A DNA stretch of 62,555 bases from Oscillospiraceae bacterium (GCA_021201135.1 JAJQGT010000028.1:1-62555); one strand, 5' to 3'; shown: positions 53,203 through 60,637, counted from the first letter of the stretch. Notes: generated from the sequence alone by a model not told the origin. Numbers and translations: made by a program.

Positions 53203-53636
53203 ACAAGCGTAAGCGCAGATGCAGGCGGTTTCTCCACGAGTTCATCCTGTTCCTGATTGGCGGGACGATCTATGTCGGGATGGAGCTTGCGTTCCGGGGA
53301 CACACCCACTGGACAATGTTCCTGCTGGGCGGTCTACTGTTCCTGGTCATCGGGGGGCTGAACGAGCATAACCCCTATGACCTGTCCATACTGGCCCAGG
53401 GGGTCATCGGCTCGGTCATCATCACGGCGACAGAGCTGATTGCGGGGTTCGTTCTCAACATCTGGCTGGGGCTGGGTATCTGGGACTACTCCGATATGCC
53501 ATTCAATGTGATGGGTCAAATCTGCCTCCCGTTCTCTTTGCTCTGGATCGCCGTTGCTATCCTGGCCGTTGTGGTGGATGATTTCTGCCGTTGGAAGCTG
53601 TTCGGTGCGCCGAAACCCCATTACCATATCCTGTGA
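53199..53636 (+). CDS. Four-span membrane protein, CmpB/ABC-transporter-type-IV-like
   Basis: 145 residues with about four transmembrane segments (FILFLIGGTIYVGMEL, FLLGGLLFLVIGGL, GVIGSVIITATELIAGFVL, LLWIAVAILAVVV). The sequence resembles the PF06541 CmpB-like group, seen beside lysis genes in Clostridia phages. Possible holin-like role. 4-bp overlap upstream. Confidence 0.6.
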   Translation: MNKRKRRCRRFLHEFILFLIGGTIYVGMELAFRGHTHWTMFLLGGLLFLVIGGLNEHNPYDLSILAQGVIGSVIITATELIAGFVLNIWLGLGIWDYSDMPFNVMGQICLPFSLLWIAVAILAVVVDDFCRWKLFGAPKPHYHIL

Positions 53637-53646
53637 GGTGTTGACG

Positions 53647-53751
53647 ATGGAACTGAAGCATCAGGTAGTGCGTAAGCCTTGCCGCCGCTCTGGGGAGACC
53701 TGGGGTGGCGGCGCTCTATTACTGGCAAGAGTTGATAGAGAAGGGTGGTGA
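53647..53751 (+). CDS. Short ORF between membrane protein and XhlA-like gene
   Basis: 34 codons with a weak GAGGTG upstream of the ATG; basic first half, Gly/Leu second half. Overlaps the ribosome site of the next gene. No family; may be non-functional. Confidence 0.3.
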   Translation: MELKHQVVRKPCRRSGETWGGGALLLARVDREGW

Positions 53752-53756
53752 GCAAT

Positions 53757-54077
53757 ATGGAAATTGCAGTTGCGATTATCGGCAGCGGGGCGTTGTCTGC
53801 CCTTATCAGCGGCATCTTCAATCTGGTGCAGACCAAGAGGGCAAAGAAAAGCGGCCTCTCTGCCGGGGTGCAAATCCTCTTGTATGACCGCATCAAATAC
53901 CTCTGCAAGTCCCATCTGGAACGGGGGTATATCGCTACCAACGACCTGGACGATCTGGAGCGTATGCACAAGATTTACCATGACGATCTGGACGGCAACG
54001 GGTTTCTGGACGATCTGATGTCCAGCGTTCGGCGGCTTCCTCTGCATCCCGTGTTGCCGGACAAGAAAAAGGATTGA
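53757..54077 (+). CDS. Small membrane-anchored lysis-region protein
   Basis: 106 residues with one N-terminal transmembrane helix (EIAVAIIGSGALSALISGIFNLV) and a conserved soluble part (AGVQILLYDRIKYLCKSHLERGYIATNDLDDLERMHKIYH). This family is frequent in Firmicutes phage lysis modules and looks like a holin accessory; activity unproven. GGTGGTGAG precedes the ATG. Confidence 0.65.
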   Translation: MEIAVAIIGSGALSALISGIFNLVQTKRAKKSGLSAGVQILLYDRIKYLCKSHLERGYIATNDLDDLERMHKIYHDDLDGNGFLDDLMSSVRRLPLHPVLPDKKKD

Positions 54078-54082
54078 GTGAA

Positions 54083-54215
54083 ATCCTTGCGTAACCTTAA
54101 GTAAGCATTGCGTAAATTCAGTCGAAATTTTGTTGAATGAGTTGAATGATTTTATTAAATTCAGTCATGATTTCACTGAAATTTCGCTCATTCCATCGAC
54201 CGAGTTAAAAATTTT
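54083..54215 (+). repeat. AT-rich low-complexity tract of short repeated words
   Basis: AAATTCAGTC appears twice (54114-54123, 54157-54166), GTTGAATGA twice in tandem (54132-54149), and CACTGAAATTT is inverted to the first word. Steps are 5 or 10 nt. It fills the gap between two lysis-region genes (54078-54289). No ORF or terminator. Confidence 0.55.
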
Positions 54216-54289
54216 GAACAAGGTTTCATCAAAAAATGGAACAAGAGTGTAAAGTGTACTTTGCATTTTGGAAAGGAAAAGTGATAAGT

Positions 54290-54613
54290 ATGGAAGCTAT
54301 TCTGAAGAAGCTGTCCAGTCGTAAGCTCTGGGCTGCTATCATCGGCGTGGTCGTGGGTATCGCCCTGGCCTTCGGCGTGGACGGCGATTCCGCAACCAGC
54401 GTAGCGGGCGCTGTGACCTCCCTCATCAGCGTTGTGACCTACATCGTCTCCGAGGCCAAGGTAGACGCTGCGGCGGTCACTGCGGACGTTGCAACGGCCA
54501 CAAAGGACGCCCTGGACACGCTTTATAATTATACTGTCCTTACCGACACCGCCACAGAGGATACGGAGACCGAGACAACCTCGGCCAGCTCTGAGGACGT
54601 GACGGTAGAATGA
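54290..54613 (+). CDS. Phage holin
   Basis: 107 residues. One or two close transmembrane segments (LWAAIIGVVVGIALAFGV, VAGAVTSLISVVTYIVS) and an acidic Thr-rich C-terminus fit a small phage holin just upstream of the endolysin. The start is the ATG after AAGGAAAAG; a longer frame from 54236 has no ribosome site. The stop overlaps the next start. Confidence 0.75.
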   Translation: MEAILKKLSSRKLWAAIIGVVVGIALAFGVDGDSATSVAGAVTSLISVVTYIVSEAKVDAAAVTADVATATKDALDTLYNYTVLTDTATEDTETETTSASSEDVTVE

Positions 54614-54714
54614 TGGACGCTCTCCTGGCAATCGTGCTGGGGTGCTATGCAGTGGGGGAAATCATCCTCCTGGTGCTGGTACTCCTGCTGATTGCATCCG
54701 GGAGGAATAGCTGA
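54610..54714 (+). CDS. 34-residue single-span membrane peptide
   Basis: LLAIVLGCYAVGEIILLVLVLLLIASGR is almost wholly hydrophobic. It is linked by ATGA-type overlaps to the holin upstream and the membrane protein downstream, so it is translated as part of the lysis cluster. Possible second holin or antiholin. Confidence 0.55.
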   Translation: MMDALLAIVLGCYAVGEIILLVLVLLLIASGRNS

Positions 54715-55073
54715 TGGGGCGGCGGGAGAGCAAGGCCGTGCAAGCCTTGAACAAGTCCCCCATCAACTACTTCTCCGACCTGTTTGTCATCGTCATGGTC
54801 TGCGGGTGGATCGTGGTGCTCATCGTGGAGGTGATCTTCGCCATCTACGGCACCGTTGTTCTGGCAGACCTGTCCGGCTGGGCGTATGTGGATAATACCG
54901 TCACCATCCCCCTGACGGCTGGTGGTGCGATCTGGATGATAAAGAACTCCGTCCAGCACGCCATAGCGAACAACAAGGGCGAACAGGCAGTTATGGACTT
55001 CCCGGCAGTGCCGGATACAGATATAACGCAAGAAACACCAATGACAGGCAGCTCCGACAATGCCGTGGGCTGA
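54714..55073 (+). CDS. Two-span membrane protein in lysis cluster
   Basis: 119 residues, with TM1 (about 22-52, LFVIVMVCGWIVVLIVEVIFAIYG) and a second, weaker segment (about 62-80). The C-terminus is acidic. 1-bp overlap with the preceding peptide. Candidate holin or holin regulator. Confidence 0.55.
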   Translation: MGRRESKAVQALNKSPINYFSDLFVIVMVCGWIVVLIVEVIFAIYGTVVLADLSGWAYVDNTVTIPLTAGGAIWMIKNSVQHAIANNKGEQAVMDFPAVPDTDITQETPMTGSSDNAVG

Positions 55074-55089
55074 GATACGGAGGGATAAC

Positions 55090-55893
55090 ATGGCAAAGAC
55101 AAATTCTGGCCTCCTGGCCTACGCAAAGGCTCAGGTAGGCCTACCCTACTGGTACGGCTGCTATGGCCAGACGGCAAGCGCCGGACTGTATGATACCAAA
55201 TCCAAACAGTACCCGTCTTACTACACTGCAACTGATTTTAAGTCGCAGTACGGGAAGCGGGTGCATGACTGTGTGGGGCTGATTAAGGGCTATCTCTGGT
55301 CTTCCAGCACCACCGCAACGCCGGTGTACAAGTCCACCCAGGACAAGAGCGCAGCCGGGATGTATAAGGCCGCAAGCACCAAGGGCAAGATCGCCACTCT
55401 GCCGAAGACGGCGGGGCTGCTGGTCTTTAAGGGTAGCACCACCACGGCCATCCATCATGTCGGGGTGTATGACGGCGGCAGCTACGTCTATGAGGCCAAG
55501 GGCCACGCCTACGGCGTGACCAAGACCAAGTTCAAGGCCTCCGACTGGAACTACTGGGCGCAGTGTCCCTACACCACCGATGACACCAGCGAGACGGAGA
55601 CGGTCACAACCACCACGACCACTACCACGGTTGCGGTCAAGACGGCCACCGATAACGCACGTTCCTACCTCAAGACGCTGGCCGGGACCTATAAGGCCGC
55701 AGGCAACCTCAACGTCCGCAACGGCGCCGGAACTGGCAAGAGTATCATGGTGACAATCCCCAGCGGAACCAAGGTGGAGTGCTACGGCTACTACACCACC
55801 GTCTCCAGCGTGAAGTGGCTCTATGTCCAGTTCACCTACAAGAACACCCAGTATACCGGTTTCTGCTCCAGCAATTGGCTGACCAAGCTGTAA
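55090..55893 (+). CDS. Endolysin: NlpC/P60 peptidase with C-terminal SH3 domain
   Basis: 267 residues. The catalytic Cys61 lies in HDCVGLIKGYLW and the His at 122/123 in IHHVGVYDGG. EAKGHAYG follows where the third polar residue is expected. A Thr linker (about 180-190) joins an SH3b cell-wall-binding domain (about 200-267; GNLNVRNGAGTGKSIMVTIPSG, WLYVQF). No signal peptide, so release depends on a holin. It cuts peptide links of peptidoglycan at lysis. Confidence 0.9.
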   Translation: MAKTNSGLLAYAKAQVGLPYWYGCYGQTASAGLYDTKSKQYPSYYTATDFKSQYGKRVHDCVGLIKGYLWSSSTTATPVYKSTQDKSAAGMYKAASTKGKIATLPKTAGLLVFKGSTTTAIHHVGVYDGGSYVYEAKGHAYGVTKTKFKASDWNYWAQCPYTTDDTSETETVTTTTTTTTVAVKTATDNARSYLKTLAGTYKAAGNLNVRNGAGTGKSIMVTIPSGTKVECYGYYTTVSSVKWLYVQFTYKNTQYTGFCSSNWLTKL

Positions 55894-55906
55894 AGCAGAA
55901 AGATGA

Positions 55907-55946
55907 AAATAGGCTCACCCGTTATTGGGTGGGCCTATTTTTTTAT
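55907..55946 (+). terminator. Terminator of the lysis operon
   Basis: AAATAGGCTCACCC / GGGTGGGCCTATTT stem with GTTATT loop and a long T-run; strong. Confidence 0.9.
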
Positions 55947-55973
55947 TTTCTTGAAACTTTTTCTAAAAAACTA

Positions 55974-56002
55974 TTGACGATGACACGAAACCGTGTTATA
56001 AT
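55974..56002 (+). promoter_or_regulatory. Promoter of the small cargo genes
   Basis: TTGACG (55974-55979), 17-nt spacer, TATAAT (55997-56002): near-consensus sigma-A promoter right after the lysis terminator, so this block is expressed independently of the late operon. Confidence 0.8.
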
Positions 56003-56034
56003 ATATACATCCTAAAGGAAAGGAGATGAACCCG

Positions 56035-56157
56035 ATGGGCAAGAAAAAGAAGAAGTCTAAAGCGGCCAAAGTTGAGTGGAAGCAACTTTTAGTCCAAGCC
56101 GCAATAGACTTCTTAGTCGGTTTCCTGTTACTGATAGCTGAACGGCTCCTCAAGTAG
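56035..56157 (+). CDS. 40-residue basic membrane peptide
   Basis: GKKKKKSKAAKVEWKQLLVQ followed by a hydrophobic helix AAIDFLVGFLLLIAERLL. AAAGGAG before the ATG and its own strong promoter 33 bp upstream. A GC hairpin (about 56165-56191) follows. The size and shape recall type I toxins or small Clostridia membrane peptides; no antitoxin RNA can be shown by eye. Confidence 0.6.
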   Translation: MGKKKKKSKAAKVEWKQLLVQAAIDFLVGFLLLIAERLLK

Positions 56158-56234
56158 CGGAAACAGGGGGCGGGGTTCCCGCCTCGCCCCCATTGTATCA
56201 CCCCAAATGGGAAAACGCAAGGAGGTAGAACCAA

Positions 56235-56342
56235 ATGAGTGAAATTTTACGTTGGCTGGGTGTGTTCTTCATCGCCATTGCGGTAGCAAAAGCGGTGTGG
56301 GCTTTGGCCCTGTATCTGAAGGAGAGACGGAACAATGAGTAA
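56235..56342 (+). CDS. 35-residue membrane peptide
   Basis: SEILRWLGVFFIAIAVAKAVWALALYL then a charged tail. AAGGAGG is 10 nt before the ATG. Overlaps the next gene by 8 bp. Confidence 0.5.
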   Translation: MSEILRWLGVFFIAIAVAKAVWALALYLKERRNNE

Positions 56343-56535
56343 TCTTCTGTCTGTTACTGAATGGTGCGCACTCCACGGGAAAGACCCCGGCAATGTTCGC
56401 CGTATGATTGCACAGGGACGCATCCCAGCTGTCAAGGTGGGAAAGCAGTGGGTCATTGATGCGGACACAGAGCCGCCAGCAGATCTGCGGGTCAAGTCTG
56501 GAAAGTACCGCAAAAAGGACGAAATGGACGAATAA
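56335..56535 (+). CDS. Excisionase-like helix-turn-helix protein
   Basis: 66 residues. LLSVTEWCALHGKDPGNVRRMIAQGRIPAVKVGKQWVID is an HTH_17/excisionase-type winged helix. AAGGAGAG precedes the ATG. It could regulate the cargo block or act in excision near the right end. Confidence 0.62.
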   Translation: MSNLLSVTEWCALHGKDPGNVRRMIAQGRIPAVKVGKQWVIDADTEPPADLRVKSGKYRKKDEMDE

Positions 56536-56550
56536 CCGCCATCTGAATCT

Positions 56551-56586
56551 AGGGCCTGTCCCAAAAGGGCAGGCTCTATTTTTTTA
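56551..56586 (+). terminator. Terminator
   Basis: AGGGCCTGTCCC / GGGCAGGCTCT with AAAA loop and a T-run of seven. Confidence 0.8.
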
Positions 56587-56679
56587 TTATTCGCTCTGGT
56601 ATTCGCAAAAATTATATGCTACCATACTATTGTGGATTGAGTCATTCTGACGATCTTCATTTCTAACCTCCTTCGGTGA

Positions 56680-56709
56680 AGCCCCCAGGTGCTATGCCAG
56701 GGGGCTTTG
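56680..56709 (+). terminator. Terminator-like hairpin in intergenic region
   Basis: AGCCCCC / GGGGGCT with a 13-nt loop and TTTG. No gene lies between it and the previous terminator; it may be a small-RNA end or a remnant. The 56587-56837 stretch otherwise shows nothing firm. Confidence 0.5.
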
Positions 56710-56837
56710 CTGGTTGTAAACACAACACAACAGAACAGAAGTCATATCTTCGCCAGTGTCCTTTTGAAAATTCGTGATATATCTTGATTTCCCACATATA
56801 AAATGTCGGATCAAGTCCGCTTGTGTCGATTTTACTG

Positions 56838-56866
56838 TTTACGAATTCTTTTCCTTGATGTATAAT
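56838..56866 (+). promoter_or_regulatory. Promoter of the abi gene
   Basis: TTTACG (56838-56843), 17-nt spacer, TATAAT (56861-56866), 31 bp before the start codon. Stand-alone expression from the prophage. Confidence 0.7.
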
Positions 56867-56897
56867 TCATACAAATAGGAAATGGAGCGGACGCAAA

Positions 56898-57833
56898 ATG
56901 AAGCAATTGCTTACATCTCAACAGCTTATCGGCCACATGAAGGCCAAGGGCATCTCTTTTGATATAGTCTCCGAGGAAGATGCAAAAGATTTTCTGGAAA
57001 AGCATAATTACTACATGAAGCTTGCGTCTTACCGAGAGAATTATCGGAAGCATAACTCCGGAAAGCACGCTGGACAATACATCAATCTGGATTTTGCCTA
57101 CCTTCAAGAACTATCTACCATTGATATGCATCTGCGTTACCAGATTTTGCAAATGTGCCTTGACATAGAGCACTTTTTGAAGGTGTCTCTTCTGAATGCC
57201 ATAGAGAACAATCCGCAAGAAGACGGTTATACCATCATTCGAAAATTTATTGCAAAAGATTCTAATGTTAAGGTTCTTTTAACGATACGATCTCATAAAA
57301 GTGCTTATTGCAAGGAACTTATTGAGAAATATTACCCCGATTTCCCAGCATGGGCCTTCGTAGAGCTTATTTCATTTGGTGATTTAACTCATCTGTGCAG
57401 CTTCTACACAGAGCTGTATGGTACGAAGATTGCAGATCGCATTCTATTGAACTCAGTGCGTGATATTCGAAATGCATGTGCACACAGCAATTGCTTAATC
57501 AATAAACTGATGCCCAACGGCAACAAGCCTCACAATAGCGTTGTTAAGCGAGTGAAGTCGATCCCGGGAATATCTGAATCATCGCGTGATAAAAAACTAA
57601 AAAACAGCTGCATTTGCGATTATGTATGCCTACTTTTTGCGTATAATGAAATCGTCACAAGTCAGGAGGCTAAGAAGAAAACCTATTGCGAGGTCAAGTG
57701 CTTATTTGACGAAAGAATGATGCGGCATTCTGAGTGGTTTTCTAAGAATGATATCATCAAGAGCTCCTATGAGTTTGTTAAAAAAATTGTTGACAGTCTA
57801 TATGAATCTGTGGTACAATCTAAGCACGATTGA
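56898..57833 (+). CDS. Abi_2 (AbiD/AbiF-like) abortive infection protein, HEPN fold
   Basis: 311 residues. The N-terminus LLTSQQLIGHMKAKGISFDI, then FLEKHNYYMKLASYRENYR is the opening block of the Abi_2 family (PF07751). The Rx4H motif RNACAH (R191-H196) is the HEPN ribonuclease signature. Members stop phage growth in lactococci. It is more AT-rich than the phage genes around it, with its own promoter and terminator, so probably acquired cargo guarding the lysogen. Confidence 0.88.
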   Translation: MKQLLTSQQLIGHMKAKGISFDIVSEEDAKDFLEKHNYYMKLASYRENYRKHNSGKHAGQYINLDFAYLQELSTIDMHLRYQILQMCLDIEHFLKVSLLNAIENNPQEDGYTIIRKFIAKDSNVKVLLTIRSHKSAYCKELIEKYYPDFPAWAFVELISFGDLTHLCSFYTELYGTKIADRILLNSVRDIRNACAHSNCLINKLMPNGNKPHNSVVKRVKSIPGISESSRDKKLKNSCICDYVCLLFAYNEIVTSQEAKKKTYCEVKCLFDERMMRHSEWFSKNDIIKSSYEFVKKIVDSLYESVVQSKHD

Positions 57834-57852
57834 AAGAACGTTTGTTCTTAAA

Positions 57853-57897
57853 GGGGACGTACAACTTATGTTGTTTACGTTCCCGATTTCTTTTTGC
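57853..57897 (+). terminator. Terminator of the abi gene
   Basis: GGGGACGTACAAC pairs with GTTG-TT-TACGTTCCC (two-base bulge), followed by GATTTCTTTTT. Confidence 0.7.
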
Positions 57898-57898
57898 A

Positions 57899-57936
57899 GG
57901 AAAAGAGGGCCGGGACTATCCTGACCCTCTTTTCCT
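57899..57936 (-). terminator. Terminator between convergent blocks
   Basis: Perfect 11-bp inverted repeat GGAAAAGAGGG / CCCTCTTTTCC. It is directly downstream of the leftward gene ending at 57939 and also downstream of abi, so it can work both ways. Confidence 0.65.
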
Positions 57937-57938
57937 AT

Positions 57939-58136
57939 CTATCGTCCTTGCACCACGCTATCCCCCATTGGCACCACTCGCCAGTCCTCTGGGCGGGTTT
58001 CCTGCGCCCTAATCTTTTCCAGTGGCTCCCGTTCTTCACATATCGCCATCTGCTTCCAGCGATAGGTCTGACAAGTGCGGTTTTTGGTCAGCTCGGTCGG
58101 TACGATGTAGATCTGTTTGTATTCAAGTACGAACAT
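57939..58136 (-). CDS. Small leftward protein, unknown function
   Basis: 65 residues (MFVLEYKQIYIVPTELTKNR). GAGAAGGTGAG lies before the ATG, overlapping the end of the upstream gene at 58140. Last gene of the leftward cargo operon. Confidence 0.5.
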   Translation of the reverse strand: MFVLEYKQIYIVPTELTKNRTCQTYRWKQMAICEEREPLEKIRAQETRPEDWRVVPMGDSVVQGR

Positions 58137-58139
58137 TGC

Positions 58140-58319
58140 CTATCTCACCTTCTCCCAATCCTGCGGAGAAAACTCTGTAGCGGGATAAATACTGTGCTCA
58201 TCCGCAAAACACATGGTAACTTTTCCTCTCAGGAAATAATCAAATATCATGACTTCCATCAGCGTCCCATCTTGGGCGATGATGTGATCTCCTGGCTGCA
58301 ATCCTTCAAAAGTAGTCAT
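58140..58319 (-). CDS. Small leftward protein, unknown function
   Basis: 59 residues: TTFEGLQPGDHIIAQDGTLM, then SIYPATEFSPQDWEKVR. Strong GAAGGAG 5 nt before the ATG. Small beta-barrel-like appearance (GLQPGDHI...DGT). Its stop lies 3 bp before the next start. Confidence 0.55.
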   Translation of the reverse strand: MTTFEGLQPGDHIIAQDGTLMEVMIFDYFLRGKVTMCFADEHSIYPATEFSPQDWEKVR

Positions 58320-58350
58320 TGTATCTCCTTCCTGCCTTTTTGAGCCTCAT

Positions 58351-58854
58351 TTATCCGATGCAAACGTCCAATTCTTCCTGCGCCATCTTCGCCTGCCTGG
58401 TGTAATAGGTAATATCGTCTGCATCGTTATCGTCATCAAGAAGCCAATCCTGGGCGTTCTCAAGCCGCCGCTGTGCATCCGCTGTATAGCGGTCAAGCAG
58501 TGGGCTGTCTTTCGCCCGGAGCTTGCGCAGCCGCTCCAGCTTGCGGTCATGCTGCCGATCTTCCTCGGCCTGTGCCGCCTCTGCTGTTTCCTCAGAGGTC
58601 AGGCCAAAGGAGAGGAAGGTGTACCGGCCTCGCTTCTGGAGGAAGACCGTGCGGCCTCTCCAACTGTATTCCATGCCTACCACGCAGGACTTGCCGTGAA
58701 ATTCGGAGAAAGAGGTTTTCTGCTCCATCCGACTGCTGCACTGCTGGGCCTGGGCCTCGGTCAAGATGATCTGCGAATACTGCTTATCCCTGTTCTGCCA
58801 CTTCTCAAACAGGGAGGGGAGAAGCGTATCGTCAAACCAATTTGTCTGTTTCAT
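58351..58854 (-). CDS. Conserved mobile-element protein, unknown function
   Basis: 167 residues. NWFDDTLLPSLFEKWQNRDKQYSQIILTEAQAQQC and EYSWRGRTVFLQKRGRYTFLSFGLTSEE is a pattern I associate with accessory genes of Clostridia plasmids and integrative elements. The C-terminal half is a charged coiled coil (about 85-125) with acidic end. No catalytic motif. Ribosome site weak. Confidence 0.5.
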   Translation of the reverse strand: MKQTNWFDDTLLPSLFEKWQNRDKQYSQIILTEAQAQQCSSRMEQKTSFSEFHGKSCVVGMEYSWRGRTVFLQKRGRYTFLSFGLTSEETAEAAQAEEDRQHDRKLERLRKLRAKDSPLLDRYTADAQRRLENAQDWLLDDDNDADDITYYTRQAKMAQEELDVCIG

Positions 58855-58898
58855 TGGGTTGCCTTTCTGCCCTCGTAACCTCCGGGGCGGGATTCAAA

Positions 58899-59099
58899 TT
58901 ACAGGCTGGCGAACAGAGCCTCGGCCTTGTCGATGCACTTCTGCAAATCGTGGTGGCACCACACCATCTTATAGCCGCAGCCCGTCTCATCCAGCCGTTC
59001 CACGCTATAATCGCCATGCAGGATGTCACGGGCATCCATGATGACCACCTCCGGGTAAACACTACCGGGCTTTTTATACTCCTTGACTTCACGCACCAT
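58899..59099 (-). CDS. Small leftward protein, unknown function
   Basis: 66 residues (VREVKEYKKPGSVYPEVVIMDARDILHGDY, then MVWCHHDLQKCIDKAEALFAS). Preceded by GGAGAAAGGACAAAATC. Unknown cargo gene. Confidence 0.5.
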   Translation of the reverse strand: MVREVKEYKKPGSVYPEVVIMDARDILHGDYSVERLDETGCGYKMVWCHHDLQKCIDKAEALFASL

Positions 59100-59146
59100 G
59101 ATTTTGTCCTTTCTCCCCGTCTCGCCGGTAGGTCAGCGGTCTTAGT

Positions 59147-59437
59147 TTAGAGATCCAGTTTGTTACCGAACGCTGCCCAGAAAGCGTTTTGCCACTCTCC
59201 GTTATCCAGGAGTATCACCCCATTAAGGTTCAGGTAGAGGATTTTAACGCATCCGTTTTCATCGAAGGTTTCGGCATTGTAGTCAACCACATGGCCCATC
59301 ATATGAAGAACGTCGCAGTAGGTGGAGAATGCTGTGCAGTTGGTTAAGGCCCTTTCTTTGTCGTTGGTGCTGAAGGAGTAGTGGTTCCAGCGAACTGCGT
59401 TATAGATTCTATTGATGATGTCGTAATACATTTTCAT
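59147..59437 (-). CDS. Leftward protein, unknown function
   Basis: 96 residues, helical with several aromatic residues. AAAGGAG precedes ATG 59437. 13 bp downstream of the next gene upstream in the operon. No family recognised. Confidence 0.5.
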   Translation of the reverse strand: MKMYYDIINRIYNAVRWNHYSFSTNDKERALTNCTAFSTYCDVLHMMGHVVDYNAETFDENGCVKILYLNLNGVILLDNGEWQNAFWAAFGNKLDL

Positions 59438-59450
59438 GTTCTCCTTTCTC

Positions 59451-60029
59451 TTACGCCAGGAAGAATGACCGATTCCCGTAAATCACCTTGTAGCGGTTGC
59501 CACATTTCTTGACCTGGATGTTCTGCTTGTTTACCCGCTTGGCACACAGCCGGCGCTTGATTACCGGGGTCACAAGCTTGCGGGTCTTGTCGCTGGTGAT
59601 GTCGATCTGCTCATTGCGGGTCCGCTTTCTGCGCCACCGGGCCATTTGCTTCATGTGGATCGCCGCCGCTTCTACTAGCGTCCCGTAAACCCTCTCGCAT
59701 CTCGTACAATACAGCTCGTAGAAGTTCTCTCGCTCGACTTCCACCAGGCGGTTGTTCCAGACGGTGTGCCAATCGGAGGAGCTGTTTGCGGGGATGTCCT
59801 CATCATCGACCCGACCAACCACCAGGGAGAGACGATTGTAGGAAACACAGCCTACAGTTTCGTAGTCTCTTACGAGAACGACCCGGATGATCTCTGTTCC
59901 ATTCGTCAGGTCAACGTGGCTGACCTCGCCCTGGCTGCCGTTCATCGTGGCGGTGTTGATGATGTAACCGTTGGCCAGGTACTTGGCGACCTTCTCGGTG
60001 AACTTCTTGTTGATTTCGATGTACTTCAT
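59451..60029 (-). CDS. Leftward protein with basic C-terminus, unknown function
   Basis: 192 residues. The N-terminal half (INKKFTEKVAKYLANGYIINTATMNGSQGEVSHVDLTNG) is alpha/beta, as in small anti-restriction-like or DUF mobile-element proteins. A Cys pair (YCTRCERV) and a strongly basic C-terminal third follow. AAGGAGG 8 nt before the ATG. It is the largest gene of the leftward cargo operon. Confidence 0.5.
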   Translation of the reverse strand: MKYIEINKKFTEKVAKYLANGYIINTATMNGSQGEVSHVDLTNGTEIIRVVLVRDYETVGCVSYNRLSLVVGRVDDEDIPANSSSDWHTVWNNRLVEVERENFYELYCTRCERVYGTLVEAAAIHMKQMARWRRKRTRNEQIDITSDKTRKLVTPVIKRRLCAKRVNKQNIQVKKCGNRYKVIYGNRSFFLA

Positions 60030-60071
60030 TTTGTGTTCCTCCTTGACGATTGCCTTACTTTTTGTTATCAT

Positions 60072-60149
60072 GGAGGTGGCCGGGGTAAGGCTCCCGGCTC
60101 GCCTCCTTTCGGGGGATTAGTAGCGGTGTGCTTGGTCGGCGGCCGCTAC
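60072..60149 (-). ncRNA. Candidate structured RNA or leader: two stacked hairpins
   Basis: Hairpin A (60072-60106) nests GGAGG/CCTCC and GCCGGG/CCCGGC. Hairpin B (60120-60149) is GTAGCGG/CCGCTAC. They lie between two leftward genes (60153 and 60029). The GGAGG in hairpin A could be a sequestered ribosome site. Neither hairpin has a T-run. Function unproven. Confidence 0.4.
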
Positions 60150-60152
60150 TTT

Positions 60153-60272
60153 TTATTTGTCATCCTTCATGATACGCTTGACGCTGGCTCTGAGTTCTTC
60201 GAGCGTCTCGCATTTAGCAATCAGCTCCAGGATTGCTCTCAGTAGAGCCTCCGTAACGTTCACTTCGTTCAT
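60153..60272 (-). CDS. 39-residue leftward protein
   Basis: NEVNVTEALLRAILELIAKCE, then TLEELRASVKRIMKDDK: a single amphipathic helical unit. GGGAGTGAGG precedes the ATG. First gene after a divergent promoter with operator repeats, possibly a small regulator. Confidence 0.5.
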   Translation of the reverse strand: MNEVNVTEALLRAILELIAKCETLEELRASVKRIMKDDK

Positions 60273-60304
60273 TCACCTCACTCCCTTCCTTGCCTTACAA
60301 TGAT

Positions 60305-60411
60305 AGTATAGCACATTGTTCAATGTTCTGCAATAGGCACATTGTACAAAAGCCAACGAATCTTTTTGTATAATTTGCACATTGTACAATATCCCCAAAG
60401 TGGTGTATACT
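60305..60411. promoter_or_regulatory. Divergent promoters with three operator copies
   Basis: Leftward: TTGCAG (60333-60328), 17-nt spacer, TATACT (60310-60305). Rightward: TTGTAC (60382-60387), 18-nt spacer, TATACT (60406-60411). The word GCACATTGT(A/T)CAA occurs at 60311, 60337 and 60377, each built round an ATTGTACAAT-like palindrome. One sits in the leftward spacer, one on the rightward -35. A ribbon-helix-helix or XRE protein encoded alongside is the likely binder. Confidence 0.6.
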
Positions 60412-60433
60412 ATCTTCAAGGGGAGGTGTTGAC

Positions 60434-60637
60434 ATGGCATACAAAGACCAGGCTACCATGATTAAGTACAACAATGAGTTCAGCAAAAAAGCATATGACC
60501 ATATCCACCTGACAGTCCCGAAGGGGCAGAAAGAAGCCATCCAGGCAGCTGCACAGGCACGAGGAGAAAGCGTTAATGCGTTTATCTATCAGGCCATTCT
60601 GGACGCAATGGCAGAAACGAAAAGCCCGGACGCATGA
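60434..60637 (+). CDS. Arc-type ribbon-helix-helix protein
   Basis: 67 residues. FSKKAYDHIHLTVPKGQKEAIQAAAQARGESVNAFIYQAI is the Arc/MetJ-like strand-helix-helix fold. GGGGAGGTG before the ATG. Probably represses its own divergent promoter. No adjacent toxin is evident. Confidence 0.75.
   Translation: MAYKDQATMIKYNNEFSKKAYDHIHLTVPKGQKEAIQAAAQARGESVNAFIYQAILDAMAETKSPDA

Noticed and set aside
56620-56675. Tiny leftward ORF of 13 codons after AAGGAGG, possible type I toxin
   Set aside because: Too short and lacking a hydrophobic stretch; only the ribosome site is convincing.
57894-58343. Rightward ORF after abi
   Set aside because: It runs antisense to two leftward small genes with good ribosome sites and itself has none.
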